Source: an uncultured Methanobrevibacter sp. (lineage in GTDB: Archaea; Methanobacteriota; Methanobacteria; Methanobacteriales; Methanobacteriaceae). Taken from it: a stretch of 64,000 bases of DNA. This document shows, piece by piece, positions 1 through 9,634 of the stretch; position 1 is the stretch's first letter, and every line of letters begins with the position of its first letter. Under the pieces are notes generated by a model that saw only the letters and a list, made by a program, of their open reading frames with translations, was not told the origin of the DNA and ran no database searches. The stretch spans positions 17,110-81,109 of the forward strand of contig NZ_CACXNW010000009.1 of assembly GCF_902769175.1 (NCBI RefSeq), read 5' to 3'. The position numbers were made by a program, and so were the translations under genes.

Positions 1-262
1 TGCAGGTTCTGCTTTAGGTTTTTCTGTTTTGACTTCTGCAGTTTTTTCTGTTTCTTTTGCAGGGGTTTCTTCGGCTTTAGTTTCTGCAGGTTCTGCTTTA
101 GGTTTTTCTGTTTTGACTTCTGCAGTTTTTTCTGCTTCTTTTGCAGGAGTTTCTTCTGCTTTGACTTCTGCAGTTTTTTCTGCTTCTTTTGCAGGAGTTT
201 CTTCTGCTTTGACTTCTGCAGTTTTTTCTGTTTCTTTTGCAGGGGTTTCTTCTGCTTCCGCT
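1..262. repeat. 48-bp coding tandem repeat
   Basis: About five imperfect copies of a 48-bp unit encode the KAEETPAKEAEKTAEV motif on the minus strand. A longer variant unit with KTEKPKAEPAET occurs twice. The unit is a multiple of three, so changes in copy number would keep the frame. The array continues past the window edge. Confidence 0.75.
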
Positions 263-1140
263 TCTGCAGTTTCTTCAGCTTCTTCTACTTTAACTTCTTT
301 ATCTGCAGAAATGGTTTCTTCCACTTCTTCTTTAGCTTCTTCAATCTTTTTAATCAATTCAGCAGTTTCTTTTTCTGCTTTTTCAACTACTTCGCTTTGC
401 TCTTCAACCTTTGGAGTAGAATCTTCGATTTTTGCAGATTCTTTTAATTCTTCAATGCTGTCTGAAGGTTGCACTGATTTAACGACTTTCACTCCACCAT
501 CAGTATCTTCAACAACTAATTTATTTGCATCTTTTGAGATGAATTCCTTTTGCTTTTCAGTCATTGGCACTTGTTTAGCTATAGGTTGTTCCTCTTTAGC
601 TCTTGCACTGTTGATTGTTGCAGTATGAACAGGTTTAATAGGTTCTTGGAATGGCTTAACCTCTTCCTCTTTAACCATTTGGGTCTTAACTCTTTCTGGA
701 GTTCTTTGTACCTTTTTAGTTGTAACTGCTTCAGCTGGAGCTCTTCTGACTTTTCTTACTTGTCTTTTAGGAGCATTTTCCATAGCTTGTGCTCTTTGTC
801 TGAGCAATGCAGTAGTTCCACCAACGTTTTCAGTTTCAACAAGATCATCAGCTAAAGCGCTTCTGGCTTTTTTAGCTTCTTTTTTTGCAGTGTTGTATTG
901 GCTGTCAATAGTATTTGCATAATTTTGTGCTTGAGTGTAATCTGGACGTTTTTTGCTTGTTCTTCTAGTTCTTTTACGTCTTTCATTATCGTAATCAGCT
1001 TTTGTGCTGTTGATAAATTCTTCTAATTTCTCTCTTTCGTCATCTTTTTCTTTGTCTCTGTAATATAGCTTAACAATTACTATGGAAATTATTCCAATAA
1101 TTGCTATGATTAAGAGTAATATTAATGTTACCTCTTTCAT
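1..1140 (-). CDS. Membrane-anchored Glu/Lys/Ala-rich repeat protein (3' end outside window)
   Basis: The minus strand is open from an ATG at 1140 to the window edge (380 codons, no stop), so the C-terminus is missing. Residues 1-25 (starting MKEVTLILLLIIAIIGI) form one hydrophobic segment followed by KLYYRDKEKDDER, which suggests a single N-terminal anchor with the bulk of the chain on one side of the membrane. The middle is basic and rich in Arg/Lys. From about residue 245 it becomes Glu/Lys/Ala low complexity, ending in imperfect 16-residue repeats of the type KAEETPAKEAEKTAEV and a KTEKPKAEPAET variant. I do not recognise the family. The repeats could form a long charged spacer or coiled coil. 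The plus-strand frame over the same bases is Ser/Ala-rich and is only the complement of this repeat. Function unknown; coding status is fairly sure because the minus frame has a proper start and membrane segment. Confidence 0.7.
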   Translation of the reverse strand, partial: MKEVTLILLLIIAIIGIISIVIVKLYYRDKEKDDEREKLEEFINSTKADYDNERRKRTRRTSKKRPDYTQAQNYANTIDSQYNTAKKEAKKARSALADDLVETENVGGTTALLRQRAQAMENAPKRQVRKVRRAPAEAVTTKKVQRTPERVKTQMVKEEEVKPFQEPIKPVHTATINSARAKEEQPIAKQVPMTEKQKEFISKDANKLVVEDTDGGVKVVKSVQPSDSIEELKESAKIEDSTPKVEEQSEVVEKAEKETAELIKKIEEAKEEVEETISADKEVKVEEAEETAEAEAEETPAKETEKTAEVKAEETPAKEAEKTAEVKAEETPAKEAEKTAEVKTEKPKAEPAETKAEETPAKETEKTAEVKTEKPKAEPA

Positions 1141-1663
1141 TTTTTTCACCGAATTAATCTTTATTTTAGTATTGGTTTTTTGAAATAATAAGTATAATTT
1201 AATAAAACTTTGATTAAATGATTTTCAATCCCTATTCATTAATTTAAACTTAAAAATCACTTTAAGACAATCATTGAAGCATTTAAATATTGTTTTTCAA
1301 TTATAAAACAAACCTAAGTTAATGAAAGATTATCTTATAGTATTATATGTATATCTTTTTTATTTTATTTATACATTAGTTTTTGACTAGTCCATTATGG
1401 ATTTTTTTTAAAAAAATTTTTCCTTTTTCAAATATCATTCTATTATAAATCCACAATTTTATATAATATATCTAATAAATATTTAAGTGTTAGATGTTTA
1501 GAAATTATTAATAAATTATTAAATTAATTGTTTTCCTTGTTAAGATGAATTTAAGAAGCTGAATAATATTTAATATTTTAAGTTTCTTATGGGGAATCAA
1601 TTCCCATTTTTTAAGATTTATTTAACTAATGATTTCAATATTTAATATTTCTGAGGTATAAAC
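1141..1663. other. Divergent intergenic region, no gene seen
   Basis: This AT-rich stretch lies between the anchored repeat protein (leftward) and dapL (rightward). A TATA-like tract around 1459-1472 could serve dapL. I see no open frame of coding quality and no convincing RNA structure. Confidence 0.5.
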
Positions 1664-2896
1664 ATGGTAAAAATTAATGAAAACTATCTTTTATTGCAAA
1701 ATAGCTATCTTTTTGTAGAAGTAAACAGACGTTCAGAAAAATATATGGCAGAAAACCCAGACAAAAATGTTATTAAAATGGGTATTGGTGATGTAACAAA
1801 ACCTTTAGTCCCTACAGTTATAAACGCTTTTAAAGATGCTGTAGATGAAATGGCTGAAGCTGACTCATTTATGGGATACGGTCCTGAACAAGGATACTAT
1901 TTCTTGGCAGAAGCAATCATCAAAAATGACTTCAATAAATATGGCATAGACTTAGACCTTGATGAAGTGTTCATTTCAGACGGTGCAAAATGTGACACAG
2001 GTAATATTCAAGAAATCTTTGCTTTAGACAATGTCATTGCAGTAACTGACCCTGTTTACCCAGTATATGTTGACACAAATGTTATGGCTGGAAGATCAGG
2101 TAATATCAAAGATGATGGAATGTATGAAAACATCGTATATCTTCCATGCACTGAAGAAAACAACTTTGTTCCAGAGCTTCCAACTGAACATGTTGACTTG
2201 ATTTATCTCTGTTTCCCAAACAACCCTACTGGAACCACATTAACCAAAGACCAATTAGCTAAATTCGTTGAATATGCAAAAGAAAACGATGCTCTCATAT
2301 TATTCGATGCAGCTTATGAAGTTTTCATTACTGAAGATGATGTTCCTCATACAATCTATGAGATTGAAGGTGCTAAAGAAGTTGCTATTGAATTTAGAAG
2401 CTTTTCAAAAACTGCAGGATTTACTGGTACCCGTTGCGCTTACACTGTTGTTCCTAAGGAAATTAAAATCAAGGACAGCCAAGGCAATGAACAAGCTGTC
2501 AACCCATTATGGAACAGAAGACAAACCACTAAATTCAATGGTGTTTCCTATCCTGTTCAAAAAGCTGCTGAAGCGGTTTATTCACCTGAAGGACAAAAGG
2601 AAATCATGGAAAACATTGAATATTACTTGGAAAATGCAAGAATCATTCGTGAAAGCTTATCTGATATTGGATTAAATGTTTACGGTGGAGTCAACTCTCC
2701 TTACATTTGGGTAAAGACACCTAATGATATGGAATCTTGGGACTTCTTTGACCTTCTTTTAGAAGAAGCAAACATTGTAGGAACTCCAGGTTCTGGATTT
2801 GGTCCAAGCGGTGAAGGTTACTTAAGACTCACTGCATTCAACACTTTAGAAAACACTAAAGAAGCTATGAGCAGAATTTCCAAATTATCCTTCTAG
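1664..2896 (+). CDS. dapL: LL-diaminopimelate aminotransferase
   Basis: DapL is a PLP enzyme that converts tetrahydrodipicolinate plus glutamate directly to LL-diaminopimelate, the short cytoplasmic route to lysine used by many methanogens. The 410-residue product has the family's usual length. It starts with [13 protein letters not shown], has the [16 protein letters not shown] segment that binds substrate and cofactor, [11 protein letters not shown] around residue 187, and the Schiff-base lysine in [12 protein letters not shown] (K249 by my count). The C-terminus has the [16 protein letters not shown] motif expected for the carboxylate-binding arginine. The ATG at 1664 follows TGAGGT at a suitable distance. 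No other lysine genes adjoin it, so it seems to be transcribed alone. Family assignment is firm; the reaction is known for the family and not tested here. Confidence 0.95.
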   Translation: MVKINENYLLLQNSYLFVEVNRRSEKYMAENPDKNVIKMGIGDVTKPLVPTVINAFKDAVDEMAEADSFMGYGPEQGYYFLAEAIIKNDFNKYGIDLDLDEVFISDGAKCDTGNIQEIFALDNVIAVTDPVYPVYVDTNVMAGRSGNIKDDGMYENIVYLPCTEENNFVPELPTEHVDLIYLCFPNNPTGTTLTKDQLAKFVEYAKENDALILFDAAYEVFITEDDVPHTIYEIEGAKEVAIEFRSFSKTAGFTGTRCAYTVVPKEIKIKDSQGNEQAVNPLWNRRQTTKFNGVSYPVQKAAEAVYSPEGQKEIMENIEYYLENARIIRESLSDIGLNVYGGVNSPYIWVKTPNDMESWDFFDLLLEEANIVGTPGSGFGPSGEGYLRLTAFNTLENTKEAMSRISKLSF

Positions 2897-2993
2897 ATTT
2901 TTAAAATCTAGGGATAATTAATTATTTTTATTCGTTTTCTAAATATTTTAATTATTTTTTTATTTTATTTTGATTTTATATTATGGTGAGAAA

Positions 2994-3674
2994 ATGGAAG
3001 TTAATTCTCTTTTAATTGAAGAAAATGATGATTTACAGGATTTATTCTCAAAATATGGTGCATTGGCATTAGAAAAACAGGAAGCTTTATCCGCCCTTGT
3101 AGGAATTTCTGAACCTGAATTGGATATTGAAAAAGGAATTGTAAAATTTAATGAAAAGGAATTTCCTATTCAGCTTATTGGATTCCTCGACCCTGATGAG
3201 GATACATGGTCCTGGGCTTGGGACAATGATGAAATCGGTTTTCCTGAAGAATTGATTGAAGAGGCAAAGGCAGTTAAGGAATTTGGAGAAAAGCAAAATG
3301 TTCTACAGTTTTATGAAAACGTATTTAGAGCAAGCTTAACTGAAGCCCATATCATAAGCATGACTATATCATCTCTATTCAGCAATGATGCATATTGTGC
3401 TGTTAATTATGGAGGATTCGTCTTCTTTGTGACAATTGAATCTGATGAGATTAGTTTAAGTGATGATCCTGATGTATTTGCAACAATCTTAAATGATTTC
3501 CATCGCAGATTTGAAGTAAATCACAGAAAAGCCTTAAGCTCATATGCTGCTTTAAAGGGATATGAATTTAAGGAAAGAGATGAGTTTTCACTTGTAAAAA
3601 TCGGTGATGATAAGGTAGTCGTTAGTTTGACTGAAAGAAAAAACATTCATAGTATTAAGGTAATCAGAGCTTAA
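2994..3674 (+). CDS. Small acidic cytoplasmic protein, DUF6882-like
   Basis: The 226-residue product is acidic, with no signal peptide or membrane segment. I chose the ATG at 2994 because GGTG sits 5 bases upstream; a TTG at 2970 in the same frame has no good ribosome site. The middle contains LDPDEDTWSWAWDNDEIGFPEE, which recalls the conserved Trp-rich core of DUF6882 proteins. It is followed by a helix with E.QNVLQFYENVF and a sheet-like segment ending in a Phe-rich FVFFVTIESDEI. No catalytic motif is apparent. It heads a run of four codirectional small acidic genes (2994-5911) separated by AT-rich gaps of about 80-180 bases. Function unknown; the DUF assignment is from memory of the motif and is tentative. 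Confidence 0.7.
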   Translation: MEVNSLLIEENDDLQDLFSKYGALALEKQEALSALVGISEPELDIEKGIVKFNEKEFPIQLIGFLDPDEDTWSWAWDNDEIGFPEELIEEAKAVKEFGEKQNVLQFYENVFRASLTEAHIISMTISSLFSNDAYCAVNYGGFVFFVTIESDEISLSDDPDVFATILNDFHRRFEVNHRKALSSYAALKGYEFKERDEFSLVKIGDDKVVVSLTERKNIHSIKVIRA

Positions 3675-3787
3675 TGCTTAAATTTTTTATTCTTTAACTT
3701 TTTTTATTTTTGTTTAATTCAATCAAATAAGTTTTTTATTGTAGATGATAGTTGATTTGGTGTTTTCAATCTTTTAAAGGTGTAATT

Positions 3788-4408
3788 ATGAATCAGGAAC
3801 TAATTGATGAAATCAATTATGAAATTCAGTTATTGATCAAATCAGGCTTTTATGATGAGGATGAGATGATAGAGATAATTGAAGATGAATTCATTGAAGA
3901 GAATATCAGTGAAGATTTGGTATTGGAGCTCTTTTTGGAGAATAAGGAAAAGATAGGGGAAATCAATGAAGATTCTCAAGATTTCACTCGTTTAAGGAAT
4001 GCCTTTTTAGATTTGACTAAAGGGAAGATCATATCAATTCATAATGCAGGATATGATATAGAAGAGGGAATTCAGGATTCATTTGAACTCTTTACACATT
4101 TAAGAAACAATAAGCACTCTCCAAAGGGATTCTGCTTTTACAGCTATGAAGACATTGAAGTTGCAATAGAAGAAAATATATTGCCAATTGCCTTTGGGGA
4201 TTTTGAATATGATGAGAAAAAAGGGCTTGAGATAGCTAAAGAAGTGGTTGAAGTACTTAAAGGATATGATTTTGAAATCAATTGGAATGAATCTGTTGAT
4301 GAAAGAATTGAAATCAAAAACTTTGATTGGAAAAAGAGCTTTGATGGAAATGAGTATTCAATGGATGGAGCCCTTGAAGATTATATTGAATTAAACAAAA
4401 GTGATTAG
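3788..4408 (+). CDS. Acidic protein, DUF6891-like
   Basis: The start is the ATG at 3788, which follows AAAGGTGTAATT; an upstream in-frame start at 3752 lacks such a site. The 206-residue product is strongly acidic in its first 60 residues (helical, EDEMIEIIEDEF). It then has RLRNAFLDLTKGKIISIHNAGYDIEEG, HLRNNKHSPKGFCFYSYEDIEVAI and LPIAFGDFEYDEKKG. That order (a Leu/Phe helix, 'Gly-Tyr-Asp', a 'FCFY' strand, a short 'AFGDF' strand) matches what I recall of DUF6891, a small alpha/beta domain with no known activity. It ends in FDWKKSF. There is no export signal. It is the second gene of the 2994-5911 group. The coding call is firm and the family call moderate. Confidence 0.7.
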   Translation: MNQELIDEINYEIQLLIKSGFYDEDEMIEIIEDEFIEENISEDLVLELFLENKEKIGEINEDSQDFTRLRNAFLDLTKGKIISIHNAGYDIEEGIQDSFELFTHLRNNKHSPKGFCFYSYEDIEVAIEENILPIAFGDFEYDEKKGLEIAKEVVEVLKGYDFEINWNESVDERIEIKNFDWKKSFDGNEYSMDGALEDYIELNKSD

Positions 4409-4414
4409 CTATTT

Positions 4415-4520
4415 TAAAAAGGGATTAATAAATTATTTAAAGGATTGAACTATTTTAAAAAGGATTGAACTATTTTAAAAGGATTAAATTATTTTAATAA
4501 TTTAAATATTTTAAAGGTTT
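4415..4520. repeat. Short degenerate tandem repeat after a stop codon
   Basis: Several copies of a roughly 22-base unit of the type AAAGGATTGAACTATTTTAA follow the stop of the DUF6891-like gene. The copies differ by single bases. This belongs to a wider pattern of repeats just 3' of genes in this window. Confidence 0.6.
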
Positions 4521-4587
4521 AAACTATTAAATGATTAATCTATTTTTAATATAAGCAATTAATATTTGCCATTAAATTAGTGATTTT

Positions 4588-5274
4588 ATGAATAATAGAT
4601 CTAAGGAAATAATTGAAGAAGCGATTTCACAGGGAAAGTGGACTTGGCTGGAAGTGGATAATAATTCAAATTCATTGTATTTGGAATTTGAAAACCTTAA
4701 GATGTCCTCTCAACCGATATATGATAATTCATATAGGGGAGAATTAGCTATTCGTTTTGGTCAAAATATTTATTTATCCCTATTTTACAACAAAAAGGAA
4801 GATTTAATCTTTTTAAGATTCAATGAAGATTATCTTAATGATTTAATCAATTCCAATAGTTATATCACTGAAAAGTTTCCTTATTTCTATCAGGAATTTT
4901 CTAAAAGAGTTACTAAATTCAAATTTCAGGATTTTGACTATTTAAAGGAAATAAAAGACAAATACTCCAATAATTTGGTTTTGGTTGACAATAGAAATAA
5001 AAAGGTTGAAGATGAGACTCAAAATGATTTGATTGATAATCAAACTAAGAATGAAGGTTATGACTTTTTATTGACTTTTGAATATGAAGACATAGCTATT
5101 GTTGTTGGAGGAGACTTTATCAACTGCTTCAATGATTTTGAATCATTGGATGATGATGAGATTAAGCGAGTTTCCAATAATTGGATATTGTATTATTTAG
5201 ATTACTGGAACAAGAAAGGAACTGATAAAGAGTATGATAAGAATATGCTTTGCGAAGAGTTTCCTTTAAAATAA
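4588..5274 (+). CDS. Hypothetical acidic protein
   Basis: This is a 228-residue cytoplasmic-type protein I do not recognise. The ATG at 4588 follows TTAGTGATTTT, a weak GTGAT ribosome site. The N-terminal half (RSKEIIEEAISQGKWTWLEVDNNSNSLYLEFENLKM) reads as a helix followed by antiparallel strands, with ELAIRFGQNIYLSLFYN further on. The middle is polar and Asn-rich. The C-terminus has a second strand pair (YDFLLTFEYEDIAIVVGGDF). Composition and size match its neighbours, and it probably belongs to the same set of small soluble proteins. No membrane segments, Cys clusters or nucleotide-binding loops are visible. Confidence 0.65.
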   Translation: MNNRSKEIIEEAISQGKWTWLEVDNNSNSLYLEFENLKMSSQPIYDNSYRGELAIRFGQNIYLSLFYNKKEDLIFLRFNEDYLNDLINSNSYITEKFPYFYQEFSKRVTKFKFQDFDYLKEIKDKYSNNLVLVDNRNKKVEDETQNDLIDNQTKNEGYDFLLTFEYEDIAIVVGGDFINCFNDFESLDDDEIKRVSNNWILYYLDYWNKKGTDKEYDKNMLCEEFPLK

Positions 5275-5368
5275 ATGAATGTTTTTTTTTCATGGGTAAT
5301 ATATTATATTATTTTTTTTAAGATTTTTTAAATTATATTGAATTGAATTGATGAGTATTGGTGTATTT

Positions 5369-5911
5369 ATGGAACAATTGGAAAAAGGATATGACTATTT
5401 CACAAAGAACAGCTATTTCTTTGGAGAGATACCTCATAAAAGAGCTGTTGAAATAGCTGATTATAAGTTCTTTTGGGATACTTCTGATGATTTAGCTCCT
5501 TTTGGATGTGAAGAGTCATATATTGCATTCTGTGAACTTTCTGGATGGATAGAGGAAAATCCAAACACACCAATTATTGAATGCTTTTTATGGATTTTAG
5601 AATCTTGGGATCTTGAAATTGAGGATTTCAATGATGATATAATTGAAATGGAGAATATATTGAAAATCATTCAGGATATGGACTTTTATGATGAATTGAT
5701 GAGCTTGGATTATACTGTAATAGCCACAGGATTTGGACAGCTTATCATTGAAGGAAAAATAGATGATGATGTTAAAAACATTATTCAATTGTCTATTTTG
5801 CGTCAAATGAATTCACATGTTTTGGATGCCTTTTTAGGAATGAATGAACCGTGCAAATATGAAAGATATCTCTATCTTCAAAAGCTTTTAGAGATATTGG
5901 AAGAAGCTTAA
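5369..5911 (+). CDS. Hypothetical acidic protein, last of a four-gene group
   Basis: The product has 180 residues if translation starts at the ATG at 5369, which has GGTG five bases upstream; an ATG at 5351 in frame has no comparable site. It begins MEQLEKGYDYFTKNSYFFGE and has an aromatic-rich segment DYKFFWDTSDDLAPFGCEESYIAFCELSGW, then mostly acidic helices, ending LQKLLEILEEA. It looks all-alpha and soluble. I do not recognise a family. Its position, size and acidity resemble those of the preceding three genes, a layout seen for clusters of SUKH-like or immunity-type proteins, but no toxin gene is present nearby, so that idea is weak. Confidence 0.65.
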   Translation: MEQLEKGYDYFTKNSYFFGEIPHKRAVEIADYKFFWDTSDDLAPFGCEESYIAFCELSGWIEENPNTPIIECFLWILESWDLEIEDFNDDIIEMENILKIIQDMDFYDELMSLDYTVIATGFGQLIIEGKIDDDVKNIIQLSILRQMNSHVLDAFLGMNEPCKYERYLYLQKLLEILEEA

Positions 5912-6400
5912 TAATCCATTTTTGATTCTATTTGATTTCTATTTGATTTCTATTCGTATTCATAGGTATTCTATTTGAATTCTATTTATATACCATTTAT
6001 ATTTCATTTATATTCTATTATTATTCTATTAATATTCTATTTCTATTATTTTCTATTCTATTTTATGATTATTGGATTGATTTAATAATATTCAATTTTT
6101 TATTCACTTTTCTTTTCTTCATTGGACTATTGCTATACTTTTTTAGCCTATTTTTTAAAATGTTCACTTTAGGATAATATTTTTAAAGGTTGAAAAATAA
6201 AATATATATGGTTAATGAAGTATGAATTTAAATTTTAAATAGTTTAAAAGCTTTAATTCATACTAATTCCTAAATAAATCATTTTTATTTTTAAAAACTA
6301 ACTAACAACTAACTAAAAAAACTAAAAAAATCGAAATAAATCTTTAAACTAACTATTAACTAACTATAAGACAATGTATAATATTTAAAAGGAGATTTAA
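5912..6400. other. Intergenic region with microrepeats and the purA leader
   Basis: From 5930 to 6065 there are many copies of ATTCTATTT-type microrepeats. From about 6190 the purA promoter and leader begin. Arms AGTATGAATT (6219-6228) and AATTCATACT (6255-6264) are exact inverted repeats near the expected transcript start. The stretch 6295-6370 is built of CTAACTA words. There is no open frame. Confidence 0.5.
6194..6212 (+). promoter_or_regulatory. Putative purA promoter (BRE/TATA)
   Basis: GAAAAATAAAATATATATGG is a purine-rich BRE-like stretch followed by a TATA box. Transcription would start near 6235 and give a leader of about 165 bases that contains the 6219-6264 inverted repeat and the CTAACTA-rich tract. 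Confidence 0.45.
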
Positions 6401-7420
6401 ATGACTTGTAGTATATTAGTCGGAGGAGCTTGGGGAGATGAAGGTAAAGGAAAATGTATTACCTACCTTTGTGATGCTGACAAGCCAGAAATCATTGCTC
6501 GTGCAGGAGTTGGACCAAATGCAGGACACTCTGTTGAGTTCAATGGAGAAAAATATGGTTTAAGATTAACTCCATCTGGTTTTGTTCATAAGGACGCTAA
6601 GCTCATGATTGGTGCAGGAGTTTTAGTCAATCCTGACGTTTTATTCACTGAATTTGAAAACTTGAAAAAATATGACATTAAAGGCAGAATGACTGTAGAC
6701 CCAAGATGTGCAATCATTACTGAAGAACATATCTCAAGAGATAAGAATTCTGAATATTTGGCTAAAAAGATTGGAAGTACAGGTTCTGGATGTGGACCTG
6801 CTAATTCTGACCGTGTATTAAGAAGTGTTGGCCTTGCAAAAGATGTTCCAGAAATTGAAGATTATATTGGTGATGTCTCTCTTGCATGTAATGAAGCAAT
6901 TGAGAATGGAGAAGACATTTTCATTGAAGGTTCCCAAGGATTCTCACTTTCACTTTATTATGGATCTTATCCATATGTAACAAGCAAAGACACTACAGCT
7001 TCTACATTTGCTGCTGATGTTGGTGTAGGACCAACTAAAGTGGATGAAGTCATCAATGTATTCAAATCATACATTTCCCGTGTTGGAGAAGGTCCTTTCC
7101 CAACAGAAATGACTCAAGAGGAAGTTGAAAGCAAAGGTCTTGAAGAGTATGGTGTAGTGACTGGAAGACGAAGAAGAATAGGCTACTTTGATATGGAACT
7201 TGCAAAGGAGTCCTGTAGAATCAATGGAGCCACTCAAATCGCTTTAACATGTGTAGACAGATTATTTGATTGTGCATCTGTGCAAGACTATTCTGAATTG
7301 TCTCAGGAAACCAAAGACTTCATTTCAGAAATAGAACAGGAAACTGGTGTTCCAGTAACTATCATTTCAACTGGTCCTGACTTAAAGGACACTATTGACT
7401 TAAGAAAAGAGTTATTATAA
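6401..7420 (+). CDS. purA: Adenylosuccinate synthetase
   Basis: PurA joins IMP and aspartate, using GTP, to make adenylosuccinate, the first committed step to AMP in the cytoplasm. The 339-residue product is the short archaeal form, about 90 residues shorter than bacterial PurA. Signature motifs are clear: [11 protein letters not shown] at residues 8-18 (phosphate loop with the catalytic Asp), GPNAGHS near residue 39, [11 protein letters not shown], the [28 protein letters not shown] segment that binds IMP, and [11 protein letters not shown] near 250. The ATG at 6401 follows AAAGGAGATTTAA, a strong site. It is probably monocistronic, with its own TATA box and long leader. Confidence 0.96.
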   Translation: MTCSILVGGAWGDEGKGKCITYLCDADKPEIIARAGVGPNAGHSVEFNGEKYGLRLTPSGFVHKDAKLMIGAGVLVNPDVLFTEFENLKKYDIKGRMTVDPRCAIITEEHISRDKNSEYLAKKIGSTGSGCGPANSDRVLRSVGLAKDVPEIEDYIGDVSLACNEAIENGEDIFIEGSQGFSLSLYYGSYPYVTSKDTTASTFAADVGVGPTKVDEVINVFKSYISRVGEGPFPTEMTQEEVESKGLEEYGVVTGRRRRIGYFDMELAKESCRINGATQIALTCVDRLFDCASVQDYSELSQETKDFISEIEQETGVPVTIISTGPDLKDTIDLRKELL

Positions 7421-7681
7421 TCTTTTCTTACCTTTTTTTATTATTTTTTATCATTTTTTAAAAATTAGTTTTTAATATTTTTTTAATTTAGGTCTATTGA
7501 AAACCTATTTTTAAACTTTATTTCATAGTTTTAAAATTATTATTTTTAGAGATTTTTAAAAAATTTTATAGGATTTCAAAAAAGCCTTTAATTTAAATAA
7601 TTAAATAGATATGTATAAAAATAGTTAAGTTAATTAATAATATAAGCATTTTAAAAAAAATTAAGTAAAAAAATAATTATT

Positions 7682-8096
7682 TTATTCTAGTTGTCCATTA
7701 TAGATGCCAAATTTTTCTTGGTCACTTTGATATGAAGATCCAATAAGTTCACCACTTTTAGCATCGAATTGACGGAATTCCCCATCTCTATAAGTGACTT
7801 TGTAAAATGGTAAATCCCTGTCTCCACGAATGTATTCTTTTTCGATTATCTCAATGTTAGGATCATTAGAATCAAAACCTTTATTTGGATGAACTTGCAA
7901 CAGTTGTGGAATTGCTTTGTTTATTGCTAACGTCTAGGCTATCTCCATTATTATAATCACTAATTTTTTCCTTTATTAGATTATATGTACAATTATCATT
8001 GAATGTAGGTGTTGGTTGAGCGTAAAGCATTCCAAGGCATCCTATGACGATAATGACAAACATTGCTCCAATCATTATCTTAAATACTTTATCCAT
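7682..8096 (-). pseudogene. Small exported PepSY-like protein, frameshifted
   Basis: Reading leftward from an ATG at 8096 (site AAAGGAGGTG), residues 1-25 form a membrane or signal segment (MDKVFKIMIGAMFVIIVIGCLGML). The frame ends at 7881 after ISDYNNGDSLDVSNKQSNSTTVASSSK. The frame one base over is open through AINKAIPQLLQVHPNKGF and continues to 7682 with YKVTYRDGEFRQFDAKSGELIGSSY. Dropping one base between about 7900 and 7935 would give a single 137-residue protein. The second half resembles a PepSY-type domain, small secreted modules that often end with a 'Tyr-Lys-Val ... Asp-Gly ... Asp-Ala-Lys-Ser-Gly' pattern. I therefore treat it as one interrupted gene. Separate translation from a TTG at 7900 is possible but has no ribosome site. 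Confidence 0.6.
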
Positions 8097-8231
8097 ATTT
8101 TCACCTCCTTTATTTTCTAATATTATTTTTTTTTTAAAATATATAAATTGTTTAGTTTTTTTAATATTTTTTTTATAAAATCAATTTTTTTCATAATTTT
8201 AGATGTTTTTTTATGCATTGTTTATTTAAAA

Positions 8232-9634
8232 TCATATTTCTACAATTCTTATGGAATTGGTGGATGTTGTTTCCCCTAATGGAAATCCTCCAGTAATCAC
8301 TATTAAATCGCCCTTATTCAAATCAAATTCTTTTAGAACTATTTTTTTAATGTTTTCTCCCATTTCATCCATGCTCTTGAATGTTTCTGTTATTACTGCC
8401 TTCACTCCAAAGTTTAAAACGACCTTCTCTGCAATATGCTTTGAAGGACAGCAAGCCAATATGATTGGATTAGGCCTAAAGTTACTGATCTTACGGGCTG
8501 TAAATCCGGTCATGGTAGGTGCGACTATCAGTTTAATGTCAGAGTATTCAACTGCAGCTATAACCAGTCGGGCAATAGTGTCGCTGATTCCTATTGTTCC
8601 CTTATATGCAGTATGCTTTGTATAGTCAATTGTTGATTCCACATATTTGCATATTCTGCTAATTATTTCAACTGATTCTATAGGGTGCTTTCCAACAGTT
8701 GTTTCTCCAGATAGCATAACGCAATCGGTTCCATCTAATATTGCATTTGCAACATCTGAAACTTCAGCTCTTGTTGGCCTTGGATTTTCATACATTGAAG
8801 CAAGCATTTCTGTAGAAACAATTGCAAATTTGCCCTTTTCACGGCATTTTTTGATTATTCCCTTTTGAAGCATTGGCAATTTTTCCATAGGAACTTCCAC
8901 TCCCAAGTCTCCTCGAGCCACCATAATTCCATCTGAGACATCGATTATCTCATCTATGTTTTCAATCCCCTTTTGGCTTTCGATTTTTGAAATGATTTAT
9001 GCATCTCCACCAGATTCCTCGATTATTTTGCGAGCGGCAATCACATCTTCCTTTGAAGTTACAAAGGATAATGCCAAATAGTCACATGAATGCATTGCTG
9101 CAAAGGAGATGTCCTTTTCATCCACTTCACTTATAAAGTCTAAGTTCAAGTCAACTCCAGGAACGTTAATTGTCTTATGGTTTTGAATCTTCCCATCACC
9201 TAAAGCATTTAATGTAACATAATCCTCCTGTTTTTCAGTGACTTCCAATTCAAACAATGCATTGTCTATAAGCACCTTGCTTCCCACTTCTATAAAGTCT
9301 ATCGCTTCGCTGTGGTTTACTCCGAATTCCTTTTCATTGCCATGAATGCAAGTCTTGCTCATCTTAATTGTATTTCCCTTACTGAGAGATACTCCTCCAG
9401 ATTCGAATTCCAATGTTCTAAATTCTGGGCCTTTAGTGTCATACATGATTGCTATAGGTCGATTGCATATTTTGCGGACCTTTCTGATAACTTCTATTGT
9501 TTTTAATATGTCCTTTTCTGTAGCATGGCTTAGATTAATTCGTGCACAATCCATGCCATTATTAACCATTTCAGTCATTACTTCAACAGAATTGGATGCT
9601 GGACCAATGTTGCAATAATCTTTGTTTTTTTCAT
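8232..9634 (-). pseudogene. pyk: Pyruvate kinase gene with a frameshift and an in-frame stop
   Basis: Pyruvate kinase turns phosphoenolpyruvate and ADP into pyruvate and ATP. An intact start (GGAGATTTAAT then ATG at 9634) gives MKKTKIIATL, but one base is missing around 9604-9605, where a CC on the plus strand should be CCC; without it the frame hits TAA. Restoring the base gives TLGPASNSVEVMTEMV and the known N-terminal domain (DCARINLSHA, YDTKGPEFRT, CDYLALSFV). At 8997-8999 a TAA interrupts GGDA-stop-IISKIESQKG, where a Gln or Lys codon is expected. The rest is intact: SDGIMVARGDLGVE, PRPTRAEVSDVANAILDGTDCVMLSGETT and the C-terminal allosteric-type domain. Repaired length is 467 residues, normal for the family. 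Everything except the two lesions is well kept, so inactivation is recent or one lesion is a read error. Confidence 0.85.

Noticed and set aside
29..628. Plus-strand Ser/Ala-rich open frame
   Set aside because: It is the complement of the Glu/Lys/Ala repeat of the minus-strand gene that starts at 1140 with a membrane segment.
8251..8868. Plus-strand frames opposite pyk
   Set aside because: Antisense shadows of a clearly recognisable enzyme.
8997..8999. Recoded stop (pyrrolysine or selenocysteine) in pyruvate kinase
   Set aside because: The codon is TAA; pyrrolysine uses TAG and selenocysteine TGA, and a second lesion exists in the same gene.
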